Source: Halomonas icarae
GTDB taxonomy: Bacteria > Pseudomonadota > Gammaproteobacteria > Pseudomonadales > Halomonadaceae
Assembly (NCBI RefSeq): GCF_009901955.1
Contig: NZ_WUTS01000001.1
Span: forward strand, 620,001 to 684,000
DNA: 64,000 nucleotides
Direction of reading: 5' to 3'
Below the pieces are notes generated by a model. It did no database searches and was not told where the DNA came from. It saw only the letters and a list, made by a program, of their open reading frames with translations. Every line of letters begins with the position of its first letter. The stretch's first letter is position 1. Of this stretch, positions 55,184 through 64,000 are shown one piece after another. Position numbers and translations under genes: made by a program.

Positions 55184-56524
55184 ATGACTCAGGCTTTCGA
55201 TGCCGCCGCCCAGCAGACCCTGCTGGAGAGCCGTTCCCGACAGGCCGTGGAACTGGCCCGGAAGCTGGGGGCCGACGCCTGCGAAGTAGGCGCCAGCGTT
55301 GACCAGGGTGTCGGCGTCAGCGTTCGCGAAGGCGAGGTGGAAACCGTCGAGCTCTCGCGCGATCAGGGCATTGCGGTGACGGTCTATCTCGGCCAGCGCA
55401 AGGGCAGTGCTTCCTCCACCGATGCCGGCGAAGCCTCCATCCGTGCCGTGGTCGAGAAGGCCATCGCCATTGCTCGCTATACCGGCGAGGATCCCGCCGC
55501 CGGCCTGGCCGACGCCGCGCTGATGGCAACTCATCTGCCGGACCTCAATGTGCACCACCCCTGGGCCTTGACCACCGAGGAGGCGGTCGAGCTGGCGCTG
55601 GCCTGCGAGGCCGCGGGCCGCGGCAAGGCCGGGATCAAGAGCTCCGACGGCGCCTCGCTCTCCAGCGGCGAGGGGGTAAGGGTCTATGCCAACAGCCACG
55701 GCTTCCTGGGCAGCCAGCGTGGCAGTCGCCACTCACTCTCCTGCATGCTGATCGCTGAAGACGATGCCGGCATGCAGCGTGACTACGACTTCACCAGCGC
55801 CCGGAACCCGCGCGATCTGCTGGCACCTGAACGGGTCGGCGAGAGTGCCGCAGAGAACACGCTGCGCCGCCTGGGAGCAAGGCGTCCGGCTACCGGGCGG
55901 ATGCCGGTACTCTTCGACCCGAATCTGGCCGGCGGGCTGGTCGGCTCGTTGATGAGTGCCATCGCCGGCGGCGCGCTGTTCCGCCAGGCAACCTTCCTCT
56001 GCGACCGTCTCGGCGATGCAATCTTCCCGGAGTGGTTCAGCCTGCAGGAGAAGCCCATGGAAACCGGTGCCATGGCCAGTTCGCCCTTCGACAACGATGG
56101 CGTTCAGACTCGTGACAATCTCTTTATCGACAAGGGGCGACTGGCCAGCTACATGCTCTCGGCCTATAGCGCGCGTCGCCTCGGCATGCAGACCACCGCC
56201 AATGCCGGCGGGGCTCGCAACCTGCGGATCACGGCGCCGCTGGCATCACGCGATGAGCTGCTTGCCCGCATGGACAGGGGGGTGCTGGTCACCGAGCTGA
56301 TGGGGCAGGGGGTCAATGGCGTCACCGGGGACTACTCGCGGGGGGCGGCCGGCTTCTGGGTCGAGAATGGCAGGATTCAGTACCCGGTGGAGGAGTTCAC
56401 CATTGCGGGAAACCTGGAAACGATGTTCAGGGGGCTGGCTGGCGTGGGCAGCGATATCGATACCCGCGGCAGTATCCATACCGGCAGCTGGCTGGTCGAC
56501 GAGATGACGGTGGCCGGTGCTTGA
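55184..56524 (+). CDS. pmbA: Metalloprotease PmbA/TldE
   Basis: Non-zinc partner of TldD; the TldD/TldE heterodimer processes peptides. The 446-residue protein lacks HExxxH, as expected. Motifs include GVSVREGEVETVEL and GVNGVTGDYSRGAAGFWVENG near residue 370. ATG 55184 has AGGAGG 7 bases upstream; the open frame extends to 55070 without similarity. Divergent from yjgA. Confidence 0.95.
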   Translation: MTQAFDAAAQQTLLESRSRQAVELARKLGADACEVGASVDQGVGVSVREGEVETVELSRDQGIAVTVYLGQRKGSASSTDAGEASIRAVVEKAIAIARYTGEDPAAGLADAALMATHLPDLNVHHPWALTTEEAVELALACEAAGRGKAGIKSSDGASLSSGEGVRVYANSHGFLGSQRGSRHSLSCMLIAEDDAGMQRDYDFTSARNPRDLLAPERVGESAAENTLRRLGARRPATGRMPVLFDPNLAGGLVGSLMSAIAGGALFRQATFLCDRLGDAIFPEWFSLQEKPMETGAMASSPFDNDGVQTRDNLFIDKGRLASYMLSAYSARRLGMQTTANAGGARNLRITAPLASRDELLARMDRGVLVTELMGQGVNGVTGDYSRGAAGFWVENGRIQYPVEEFTIAGNLETMFRGLAGVGSDIDTRGSIHTGSWLVDEMTVAGA

Positions 56525-56547
56525 CCCCTTCGGGGAGTTATACGCCA

Positions 56548-56567
56548 TGAGCTTTAAGCGGTAAGAG
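56548..56567. repeat. Degenerate heptamer run (TAAGCGG type)
   Basis: TGAGCTT, TAAGCGG, TAAGAG lies just downstream of pmbA, in the opposite orientation to the perfect array at 56605. The two could pair to form an imperfect hairpin between the convergent pmbA and ptsO genes. Confidence 0.45.
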
Positions 56568-56604
56568 AACATCACTGCCACCGGCAGAGTCGATGATATC
56601 CTCT

Positions 56605-56682
<78 letters not shown>

Positions 56683-56687
56683 ATCGT

Positions 56688-56963
56688 TCAGTCATCCTCG
56701 TCGAAGCGGGCGTCGAACAGGGCCTCGATGGCGTCGAGGGCCTGTTCGGCGTCCTTGCCTTCGGCACTGACGGTGAGCTCGGTGCCGCAGGGAGCGGCCA
56801 GCATCAGCAGCGACATGATGTTATTGGCTTCCCCCCGCATCGGGCCGTTGGCCACCTGAATGCGGGCAGTAAAGGGCTGGCAGCACTGGACCAGCTTGGT
56901 GGCGGCGCGGGCATGAAGCCCACGCTTGTTGGTAAGGGTCAACCTGCGTTGCGGCACGCTCAA
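56688..56963 (-). CDS. ptsO: Nitrogen-PTS phosphocarrier NPr (HPr family)
   Basis: Transfers phosphate from EI-Ntr to EIIA-Ntr. The 91-residue HPr-fold protein has the phosphorylated His17 in KRGLHARAATKL and the NIMSLLMLAA motif of NPr. It begins at TTG 56963, which overlaps the rapZ stop as TTGA; this start aligns with E. coli NPr (MTVKQTVEITNKLGMHAR). A GTG at 56957 is an alternative. Last gene of the rpoN-linked run. Confidence 0.95.
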   Translation of the reverse strand: MSVPQRRLTLTNKRGLHARAATKLVQCCQPFTARIQVANGPMRGEANNIMSLLMLAAPCGTELTVSAEGKDAEQALDAIEALFDARFDEDD

Positions 56964-57865
56964 CTTCCTTGATGAGGTGGGGTCTCGGGGCCGGGCAAGG
57001 TGTCCTGAGTGCCCAGTTCGCGATGGCGCAAGCGTACCCGCGTCTGCTGCTGGGCGAGCTGCCTGGCCAGGCGCTCGGCGAGATAGACCGAGCGGTGTTG
57101 CCCTCCCGTGCAGCCGATGGCCACGGTGAGATAGCTGCGATGGCTGGACGCGTATCTGGGCAACCAGCGTGTCAGCCAGTCGTGGATGTCGGTGAGCATC
57201 TCCTGCACCACCGGGTAGTCCTCGAGAAAGGCGACGATCTCGGCATCCTGGCCGTTGAAGGGCCTGAGGCGTGGGTCCCAGTAGGGGTTGGGAAGGCAGC
57301 GCGCATCGAACACAAGGTCGGCGTCCAGGGGGACGCCGCGCTTGAAGCCGAAGGACTCCACCGTGAGGGTCAGCTGCTCGGGGCGATGATGGGCTACCTG
57401 GTCGGCGATACGGGCGCGTAACTCATGGACCGTCAGTCGTGAGGTATCGATTACCAGGTCGGCCAGGTCGCGAATCCCGGAGAGTGCCTGCTCCTCGGAG
57501 TCGATCGCCTCGGCGAGCGTCATCTCGCTCTCGCGAGTCAGCGGGTGTCGACGCCGGGTGGCGGAGTAGCGCTCGATCAGGATGCGTGCGTCGGTGTTCA
57601 GGTAGATGACCTGGCAGTCGATACCGCGTTCACGCACCTCCTCCAGGAGGCTGGGGAAGCGCTCCAGGGCCTGGGGGAGGTTGCGGGCATCGATGCTAAC
57701 GGCGATTGAGGTGCGCTGGGACTCGGGGTTGCTCAGTTCGTCAACCAGCGAACCCAGCAGCATGGCCGGCAGGTTGTCGATGGCGTAGTAGCTGAGATCC
57801 TCCAGCGCTTGCAGGGCGATTGACTTGCCCGAGCCGGAGCGGCCGCTGATGATCACGAGTCGCAT
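56960..57865 (-). CDS. rapZ: RNase adapter RapZ
   Basis: GTPase-like adapter that directs RNase E to small RNAs, linked to cell-wall amino-sugar control in enterobacteria. The 301-residue protein has Walker A GRSGSGKS at 8-15, VIDTSRLTVHELR in the middle and the C-terminal IGCTGGQHRSVYLAERLA motif. Lies between ptsN and ptsO. Confidence 0.96.
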   Translation of the reverse strand: MRLVIISGRSGSGKSIALQALEDLSYYAIDNLPAMLLGSLVDELSNPESQRTSIAVSIDARNLPQALERFPSLLEEVRERGIDCQVIYLNTDARILIERYSATRRRHPLTRESEMTLAEAIDSEEQALSGIRDLADLVIDTSRLTVHELRARIADQVAHHRPEQLTLTVESFGFKRGVPLDADLVFDARCLPNPYWDPRLRPFNGQDAEIVAFLEDYPVVQEMLTDIHDWLTRWLPRYASSHRSYLTVAIGCTGGQHRSVYLAERLARQLAQQQTRVRLRHRELGTQDTLPGPETPPHQGS

Positions 57866-57908
57866 GGAGGTCTCCTGGTCGTTCTGGCTGAGGGGTGCTC
57901 GTTACCGC

Positions 57909-58376
57909 TCAACCCTGTCGTCGAATGGCCTCGATAAGGCTGTCGTGGAGGTCGCGCTGACTCGAGCTGCGGCGCAGGCGCGTGCGGGTATCGACGTCGT
58001 TCATGATGCCGGCCAGCTGGGCCAGCAGGGTCAGGTGGGCCGCATCGGCCTCTTCGGGAACCAGCAGCACAAACACCAGATCGACGGGCTCTCCATCGAT
58101 GGCGTCGAAATCCACCGGCTCCGTCAACTTGAGAAAGCCGGCGATGGGCGCCTTGCAGTGCGGACTGCGCGCATGTGGAATGGCCACGCCGTTGCCGATG
58201 CCGGTGCTACCGAGACGCTCGCGGGCAATTAGCCTCGCGAAGACTTCCTGGCTGTCGAGGCTGGGCGTGTTCTGCGCAATGAAGGTGCTGAAGAACTCCA
58301 GCACCCGTTTCTTGCTGCCCCCGGGCACATCGAAGAGGGTGCGCTCCGGGGGAAGAATGGTTTCGAGTGAGGACAT
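57909..58376 (-). CDS. ptsN: Nitrogen-PTS EIIA component
   Basis: EIIA-Ntr regulates potassium, nitrogen and stress pathways by its phosphorylation state. From ATG 58376 it has 155 residues (MSSLETILPPERTL); the longer open frame to 58529 crosses hpf and is not real. Phospho-acceptor His68 lies in GNGVAIPHARS. Seven bases separate it from the hpf stop. Confidence 0.95.
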   Translation of the reverse strand: MSSLETILPPERTLFDVPGGSKKRVLEFFSTFIAQNTPSLDSQEVFARLIARERLGSTGIGNGVAIPHARSPHCKAPIAGFLKLTEPVDFDAIDGEPVDLVFVLLVPEEADAAHLTLLAQLAGIMNDVDTRTRLRRSSSQRDLHDSLIEAIRRQG

Positions 58377-58383
58377 CGTGGGT

Positions 58384-58692
58384 TCAGCGGGCACCGGCGC
58401 CCTGGGCGCGAGCCTGGGCCTTTTCCTTGTGCTTGACCAGCTGGCGGTCCAGCTTGTCGGCGAGCGAATCGATGGCGGCGTACATGTCGACATCCTGGGC
58501 TTCTGCATGCAGCTCGGCACCGGCAACATGCATGATGCAGGCGGCGGCCTGGCGCTCCTTCTCGACAGATAGGGTCACCTGCACGTTGGTGATGTTGTCA
58601 TAGTGGCGCTCCACGCGAGTCAGCTTCTCGTTGACATAGTCACGCAGGGCATCGGTCAGTTCCACATGAAGGCCGGTGATATTCACTTGCAT
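58384..58692 (-). CDS. hpf: Ribosome hibernation promoting factor (short form)
   Basis: Binds the 30S decoding centre in stationary phase and promotes 100S dimers. The 102-residue short form begins MQVNITGLHVELTDALRDYV and has the HPF beta-alpha core, without the long C-terminal dimerisation domain. AAGGAG precedes the ATG at 58692. Encoded just after rpoN. Confidence 0.95.
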   Translation of the reverse strand: MQVNITGLHVELTDALRDYVNEKLTRVERHYDNITNVQVTLSVEKERQAAACIMHVAGAELHAEAQDVDMYAAIDSLADKLDRQLVKHKEKAQARAQGAGAR

Positions 58693-58838
58693 GACACGCT
58701 CCTTGCTCGATGGTTGTGATTCGATTGTAACCCTTTTTCATGTCTTGCATACCCCCTGTCGGTCCCGGGGGAGATTCCCGCCATGTTCAAGGGGTTGGGC
58801 CGGTCGAGCAGGGGGTGATGGTGCCCTGCCCCATGTGC

Positions 58839-60245
58839 TCAGCGCAGGCGCTTGCGCTCGCTGGAGGAGGGGATGCCCATGGCCTCACGGTACTTGGCAA
58901 TCGTCCGCCTGGCGACCTGGATGCCGGCCTCATCTAGCAGGGTGACCAGGCGGCTATCGGATAGCGGCTTGCGTGGCGGTTCATCCTGAATCAGCTTGCG
59001 GATGCGTGCACGAATGGCGGTGCTGGAGTGGCGATCGCTCTCGTTGCCGACCTGGCTGGAGAAGAAGAACTTGAGCTCGAAGACCCCGCGAGGAGTGTGG
59101 ATGAACTTCTGGGTGGTGACTCTCGAGATGGTGGATTCATGCATCTCCACCGTCTGGGCGATATCGGCCAGGGTGAGTGGCTTCATGGCTTCTTCACCCT
59201 GCTCCAGGAAGTTGAGTTGGCGCGCCATGACTTCGCGACCCACTCGCAGCAGGGTGTCGTTGCGGCTGCTAAGGCTCTTTATCAGCCAGCGCGCCTCCTG
59301 GAGGTGCTCCTTGAGGAAGGTGTTGTCGTCACTCTTGTCGGCGCGGCGGACCAGTGCCGCGTAATCGGGCTGGATGCGCAGCCGTGGGATCGCCTCGGGG
59401 TTGAGTTGGACGTGCCAGCCACGTTGATCGTGGAAGGCAACGAGATCGGGAATCACGTAGTCGTCGGTGACGCTTGAGAAGGCGCTGCCGGGACGAGGAT
59501 CCAGGCTGCGCACCAGGGCGATGGAAGCGTCGAGCGCCGTGTCATCCACCCCCAGGCGCCGCTTGAGCAGGCGGCGGTCATCGTTGCCGAGGGCCTCAAG
59601 GAACTGTCGGACCAGGCGTCGTGCCTGGGGTAGGTGCGGCGTATCGTCGGGGAGGGCGGCGAGCTGAAGCTGCAGACATTCACTCAAATCGCGGGCGAAG
59701 ATCCCCGTGGGTTCGAACTGCTGCAGATGGCGCAGGACTCGCTCCATCTCCTGGCTGCGCAGGTCGGACAGTCCCTGCTGTCTCAGGCCGTCTCGAATCT
59801 CGTCGAGGGGAGCCGTTAGGTAGCCGGCATCGTTGACGGCGTCGATAAGGCTCTCGGCGATCTGGCGCTCCCGTGGGTCGAGGTCGCTCATCGCCAGCTG
59901 CCAGGAGAGATGACCGTGCAGGCTCTGGCCTTCCGCCTGGCGCTCGAAATCGGGTCCCTCTCCGCCGCTGGGCGCCGCCAGGTCCTGGTAGGTATCCGAC
60001 CAGTCGCTGTCGGTGGCGAGCTGCTCGGGAATCTCGCTTGCCCAGTCGTCCTGCGCAGGCTCCTGGGTGGCCTGCTCACCGAACTCATCGTCAAGCTCCA
60101 GCAGCGGGTTGCTCTCCACCGCCTGCTGGACCTCCTGGCGTAGATCTAGGGTGGAGAGCTGCAGCAGGGCGATGGCCTGCTGCAACTGGGGGGTCATGGT
60201 TAGCTGGGTGCCGATCCGTAGTTGCAGAGATGCCTTCATGGCCAT
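58839..60245 (-). CDS. rpoN: RNA polymerase sigma-54 factor
   Basis: Directs transcription from -24/-12 promoters with AAA+ activators. The 468-residue protein begins MAMKASLQLRIGTQLTMTPQ (glutamine-rich region I), has an acidic region II, and ends with the RpoN box ARRTIAKYRE near residue 450. AGGAGG lies about 9 bases before the ATG at 60245. In the lptB-rpoN-hpf-ptsN order. Confidence 0.98.
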   Translation of the reverse strand: MAMKASLQLRIGTQLTMTPQLQQAIALLQLSTLDLRQEVQQAVESNPLLELDDEFGEQATQEPAQDDWASEIPEQLATDSDWSDTYQDLAAPSGGEGPDFERQAEGQSLHGHLSWQLAMSDLDPRERQIAESLIDAVNDAGYLTAPLDEIRDGLRQQGLSDLRSQEMERVLRHLQQFEPTGIFARDLSECLQLQLAALPDDTPHLPQARRLVRQFLEALGNDDRRLLKRRLGVDDTALDASIALVRSLDPRPGSAFSSVTDDYVIPDLVAFHDQRGWHVQLNPEAIPRLRIQPDYAALVRRADKSDDNTFLKEHLQEARWLIKSLSSRNDTLLRVGREVMARQLNFLEQGEEAMKPLTLADIAQTVEMHESTISRVTTQKFIHTPRGVFELKFFFSSQVGNESDRHSSTAIRARIRKLIQDEPPRKPLSDSRLVTLLDEAGIQVARRTIAKYREAMGIPSSSERKRLR

Positions 60246-60408
60246 GGCAGGCGTCCTCCTGGCATGTCGGAAAGCCTTACCCTAGTGCCTGGCAGGGCAT
60301 CGTGCAATACGACCTTAAGCAATAATCATGCCATTGGGTGAACGCTATCGCGCTGGCCTGCTGCTGCCACAGCCGTCACAACCGTCTCCAGGCGCGAGGG
60401 CGCTTGCG

Positions 60409-61130
<722 letters not shown>

Positions 61131-61134
<4 letters not shown>

Positions 61135-61676
61135 GGTTCCCCTTGCTGCTGTTCCGGCTGGAGGGTCATGCGAATGCGCTGGCTGCCTTCGACCCCCTCG
61201 GCATCGGCGCGGGCCTGCACGACCCGGCGATCGAGGAAGTACTCCAGGTAACCGCCCTCGAAGGTGTCCCCCCCTTGGTGGAGTTCGGCGCGGTCGATCA
61301 GCTCAACACGACGCTCGGCCACATGATAGACAATGGTGCGCCCCCACCCCTTGATGACGGGCTCGGCGGGGTTCGGCTGCTGCTCGAGATAGGCTCGGTC
61401 GCCGATGGCGGTGGCCCGGGAGAGTTCACCTGCCGCGTTACGGCGGATCTCCACGCGATTCCCCGTCAGGCGCATGCTGCCCTGGCGAATATCCACGTTG
61501 CCGGTATACACGGCGGTGCCGGCGCGGTCGTCAAGGTCGAGACGGTCCGCCTCCACCAGAATGGGCGCACTGGCATCCTGATTGTGAGTCTGGCTCTGTG
61601 CCAGGCTGGCAGGGGCAAGAGGCAGCAGCGTCAGCAACAGGGCTCCGGTCAACAGTGAGGATAGGGGGCGCTTCAT
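61131..61676 (-). CDS. lptA: LPS transport periplasmic protein LptA
   Basis: Forms the periplasmic bridge for LPS between LptC and LptD. The 181-residue precursor has a signal peptide ([19 protein letters not shown]) and an OstA-like domain ([23 protein letters not shown]). Overlaps lptC and lptB by 4 bases on each side. Confidence 0.95.
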
Positions 61677-62257
61677 GACGAGGACTCCTCGAAGGTCTCG
61701 GGCGGGTGGTGGCCGCGCACATTGTCGGTCAGGCGTGCCCGGTTGTCATGGACCCAGGCATCGAAGCGCTCGCCACGCATATGCTGTGGAGGCTGGCGCA
61801 GGGTGGCAGGGGTGGTGCTCCAGGCGTGACCGGTGTCGGCATCATAGTGCAGGGTGTCGGTCTCCAGTGACCACCGCTCGGCGGGGGCGAGCAGCCTGGC
61901 CTCGCCCTCGAGCCGCAGCGGATTGCCCCCGGGCCCCAGCCGGCCGCTGTCGGCCTCGGCAAGCCAGAGCCGGCCGCCACGGTCGTGGAGCTTGATATGT
62001 GGTGTCTCGAGGCGGGTCACATCATCCTTGGGGGTGTGGACCAGACGGGTGGTCGTTACCTGCTGGTGCAGGCGCCCCTCGGCATCGAAGCGTGTCAGAT
62101 GCGCATTCTCGAGATAAAAGTCGGGCTCCCCGGCGGCATCGCGCGGTATCTGCTGGATGGTGCCGGGGTCACGTAGATCGAGCAGCGCCAGCCCGCCTCC
62201 CAGTGCCAGCAGCAACAGGGCCAGTCCGGTGCGAAAGCCAGGGCGCGGCAGGCGCAT
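61673..62257 (-). CDS. lptC: LPS export bitopic protein LptC
   Basis: Inner-membrane-anchored link between LptB2FG and LptA. ATG 62257 gives 194 residues starting MRLPRPGFRTGLALLLLALG (single membrane segment), followed by an LptA-like beta domain (FYLENAHLTRFDAEG). The open frame continues upstream to 62560, but that stretch is the antisense shadow of kdsC. Sits 4 bases after kdsC. Confidence 0.94.
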   Translation of the reverse strand: MRLPRPGFRTGLALLLLALGGGLALLDLRDPGTIQQIPRDAAGEPDFYLENAHLTRFDAEGRLHQQVTTTRLVHTPKDDVTRLETPHIKLHDRGGRLWLAEADSGRLGPGGNPLRLEGEARLLAPAERWSLETDTLHYDADTGHAWSTTPATLRQPPQHMRGERFDAWVHDNRARLTDNVRGHHPPETFEESSS

Positions 62258-62261
62258 GATC

Positions 62262-62819
62262 CTAACCAGCTCCGTGCAGGTAAGTGTCGACGACCGCATC
62301 CCAGTGCCCCTGGGCGCGCAGCAGGGTATCGGCGATCTCGCGGGCCGCTCCCTGGCCACCGCCGCGCTCGGTGACCCAATCCGCATGCTTCTGGATATAG
62401 GTCGGTGCGTTGGGCACGCTGATGCCGATGCCGGCACGACGAATGGCGCCGACATCGGGCATGTCGTCACCGCAGTAGGCCACCTGCTCGAGCTCAAGCC
62501 CCAGACGCTTGGCGAGTTCCCGCAGGACCGGAAGCTTCTTCTCGACGCCCTGGAAGACATGCTGGATACCCAGTGCCGCGGCGCGGTGACTGACCATGCT
62601 CGATTCGCGGCCGGTGATCAGCGCCACTTGGAAGCCGGCACGCTTGAGCAGCTTCAGGCCGTGGCCATCCTGTACATTGAACGCCTTGATCTCGATGCCA
62701 TCGGCCTGAAAGTAGAGCTGCCCGTCGGTGAGCACGCCATCGACGTCCAGCGCAAGCAGGCGAACCTGGCGTAGACGGGCGGTGAGCTGCGGGTCCTGGA
62801 GGGGGGAGGTATGGGGCAT
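62262..62819 (-). CDS. kdsC: 3-deoxy-D-manno-octulosonate 8-phosphate phosphatase
   Basis: HAD-family phosphatase that frees KDO for LPS core synthesis. The 185-residue protein has the HAD motif LDVDGVLTDG with nucleophile Asp25 and Asp27, and YCGDDMPDVGAIRRAGIG as motif III/IV. Between kdsD and lptC. Confidence 0.96.
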   Translation of the reverse strand: MPHTSPLQDPQLTARLRQVRLLALDVDGVLTDGQLYFQADGIEIKAFNVQDGHGLKLLKRAGFQVALITGRESSMVSHRAAALGIQHVFQGVEKKLPVLRELAKRLGLELEQVAYCGDDMPDVGAIRRAGIGISVPNAPTYIQKHADWVTERGGGQGAAREIADTLLRAQGHWDAVVDTYLHGAG

Positions 62820-62840
62820 GAGGGCTCCGTATCGTTGGGG

Positions 62841-63830
62841 TCAGATCACACCGCTGGCCAGCAGGTCGTGCATATGCAGGGCGCCAACCGGGCGCCCCTC
62901 ATCATCGACCACGGCCAGGGCGGAGATGCGGTGGTCTTCCATCAGGCTGACTGCCTCGGCGGCCAGGGTGTCCGGGGTGGTTCGCTTGCCGGGGCAGGTC
63001 ATCACGTCATCGACGCTCAGGCCGCTAAGGTCGCTGTGCAGGTCCAGGGTACGGCGCAGGTCGCCGTCGGTGTAGACCCCGGCGAGACGGCCGTCAGGTG
63101 CCACCACGCAGGTGAAGCCCAGACCCTGGCGGGTAATCTCCAACAGGGCGTCGCGCAGCGGACTTCCCAGGGGGACCTGCGGCAACCGACTACCAGTGTG
63201 CATCAGGTCGCTGACGCGCAGCAGCAGTCGCTTGCCGAGACTGCCCCCGGGGTGTGAGAGGGCAAAGTCCTCGGCGGTAAAGCCGCGGGACTCCAGCAGC
63301 GCTACGGCCAGGGCATCGCCCATGGCCAGGGCGGCGGTAGTGGAGGCGGTGGGCGCCAGGTCGAGGGGGCAGGCCTCGCGCTCGACCCCGGTGTCGAGAT
63401 GGGCATCGGCGTGGCGGCCAAGGCTCGACCTGGGTCGCCCGGTCATGCTGATCAGCGGTACCTTCATGCGCTTGAGCAGCGGCAGCAGAGCGGTCACTTC
63501 GGCGGTCTCGCCGGAGTTCGAGAGGGCCAGTACCACGTCGCCGGGGGTGATCATCCCCAGGTCGCCGTGACTGGCCTCCCCGGGGTGGACGAAGAAGGCC
63601 GGCGTGCCGGTGCTGGCAAGCGTCGCGGCGATCTTGCCGGCGATATGGCCGGACTTGCCCATGCCGGTGACCACCACGCGCCCGCGGCATGCGAGTATCA
63701 GCTCACAGGCGTGGTCGAAGGCCTCGTCGAGGCGTGCCGCCAGGGCGTCGATGGCTTGCTGCTCGAGGCGCAGGGTGCGTCGGGCGCTGTCGCGAAGGGC
63801 CGATCCGGCCCCAGGAGTTTCGGGTGTCAT
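62841..63830 (-). CDS. kdsD: Arabinose 5-phosphate isomerase
   Basis: Converts ribulose 5-phosphate to arabinose 5-phosphate for KDO. The SIS domain has GMGKSGHIAGKIAATLASTG and HPGEASHGDLGMI; two CBS domains fill the C-terminal 120 residues, ending ALHMHDLLASGVI. ATG 63830 gives 329 residues and aligns with E. coli KdsD (328). A TTG at 63866, overlapping the yrbG stop as TTGA, is an alternative start. Confidence 0.95.
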   Translation of the reverse strand: MTPETPGAGSALRDSARRTLRLEQQAIDALAARLDEAFDHACELILACRGRVVVTGMGKSGHIAGKIAATLASTGTPAFFVHPGEASHGDLGMITPGDVVLALSNSGETAEVTALLPLLKRMKVPLISMTGRPRSSLGRHADAHLDTGVEREACPLDLAPTASTTAALAMGDALAVALLESRGFTAEDFALSHPGGSLGKRLLLRVSDLMHTGSRLPQVPLGSPLRDALLEITRQGLGFTCVVAPDGRLAGVYTDGDLRRTLDLHSDLSGLSVDDVMTCPGKRTTPDTLAAEAVSLMEDHRISALAVVDDEGRPVGALHMHDLLASGVI

Positions 63831-63862
63831 GATGCCGATTGTTGCCTGTTGTAAGGGTTCAC

Positions 63863-64000
63863 TCAAGGGCTGCCGCCGAGACTGGCCGTGCCGAGCCAGG
63901 TCAGGTAACCGGCATAGGACGCGGCCAGCACCGCGCCGGGAAGTCGGCCGAGGTGGTTGCGGCGTTGCCAGAGCAGCAGTGCACCCAGCGCCAGAGTCAG
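63863..64000 (-). CDS. Calcium/sodium antiporter YrbG, C-terminal fragment
   Basis: The last 45 codons and the TGA of a minus-strand gene that continues past the right edge. The residues visible include a membrane segment (LTLALGALLLWQRRNHLGRL then GAVLAASYAGYLTWLGTAS). The position immediately upstream of kdsD is that of the CaCA-family exchanger yrbG; the identity rests on synteny and hydrophobicity. Confidence 0.75.
   Translation of the reverse strand: MTLALGALLLWQRRNHLGRLPGAVLAASYAGYLTWLGTASLGGSP

Noticed and set aside
57909..58529. Long N-terminal extension of PtsN
   Set aside because: It overlaps hpf and lacks PtsN similarity; ATG 58376 fits the family.
61673..62560. Long N-terminal extension of LptC
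   Set aside because: The extra residues lie opposite kdsC and are not LptC-like; ATG 62257 gives a normal LptC.

Overview
The window is high-GC, gene-dense DNA with no intergenic gap above about 270 bases. Gene content, gene order and acidic proteins fit a halophilic gammaproteobacterium, most likely Halomonadaceae (Halomonas-like). That placement is an inference from synteny and composition; there is no rRNA gene in the window. I saw no tRNA, CRISPR array, prophage or insertion sequence.

Layout: (1) 1-10.9 kb is core genome. ychF(partial)-pth-rplY-prs-ispE-lolB-TPR lipoprotein run leftwards, divergent from hemA-prfA-prmC, followed by an Lrp-type regulator that overlaps moeB. (2) 11.1-20.5 kb is a polyamine uptake and gamma-glutamylation locus: a PuuB-like oxidase, a PotABCD-type ABC importer, a PuuA-like glutamine-synthetase homologue, a second PotF-type binding protein and a second PuuB-like oxidase. 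(3) 20.5-28.3 kb is a tetrahydrofolate (THF) C1 module: fhs, a GlxA/GbdR-type AraC regulator, a fused FAD dehydrogenase-GcvT protein of the dimethylglycine/sarcosine dehydrogenase class, a DmdA-like methyltransferase and a divergent MetF-like reductase. (4) 28.5-40.9 kb has a glycine-zipper envelope protein, then a second polyamine block: an NhaC-type transporter in an operon with a second PuuA-like ligase, a third PuuB-like oxidase, PuuD, a second NhaC-type transporter with a signal peptide and extra periplasmic domain, a SpuC-like transaminase, PuuC, a 56-residue DUF6435-like protein and PuuR. (5) 40.9-64 kb is core again: gatCAB; mreBCD-maf-rng-yhdP-tldD; yjgA/pmbA; ptsO-rapZ-ptsN-hpf-rpoN-lptB-lptA-lptC-kdsC-kdsD-yrbG(partial).

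How it fits together: blocks 2 and 4 can take up di- and polyamines, gamma-glutamylate them (PuuA), oxidise them (PuuB), dehydrogenate the aldehyde (PuuC) and hydrolyse the product to GABA and glutamate (PuuD), with a parallel transaminase-PuuC route. Block 3 has the parts to strip methyl groups onto THF, oxidise 5-methyl-THF and pass C1 units towards formate or biosynthesis. Its substrate is not shown by the sequence and it is the least explained part of the window.

The most notable observations are: the THF-demethylation module set between two polyamine blocks; NhaC-family transporters tied to polyamine genes; an mreC whose conserved N-terminus has no ATG/GTG/TTG and seems to start at ATC; a nested foldable inverted repeat between the two C1 genes; and heptanucleotide TAAGCCG arrays at two core loci.
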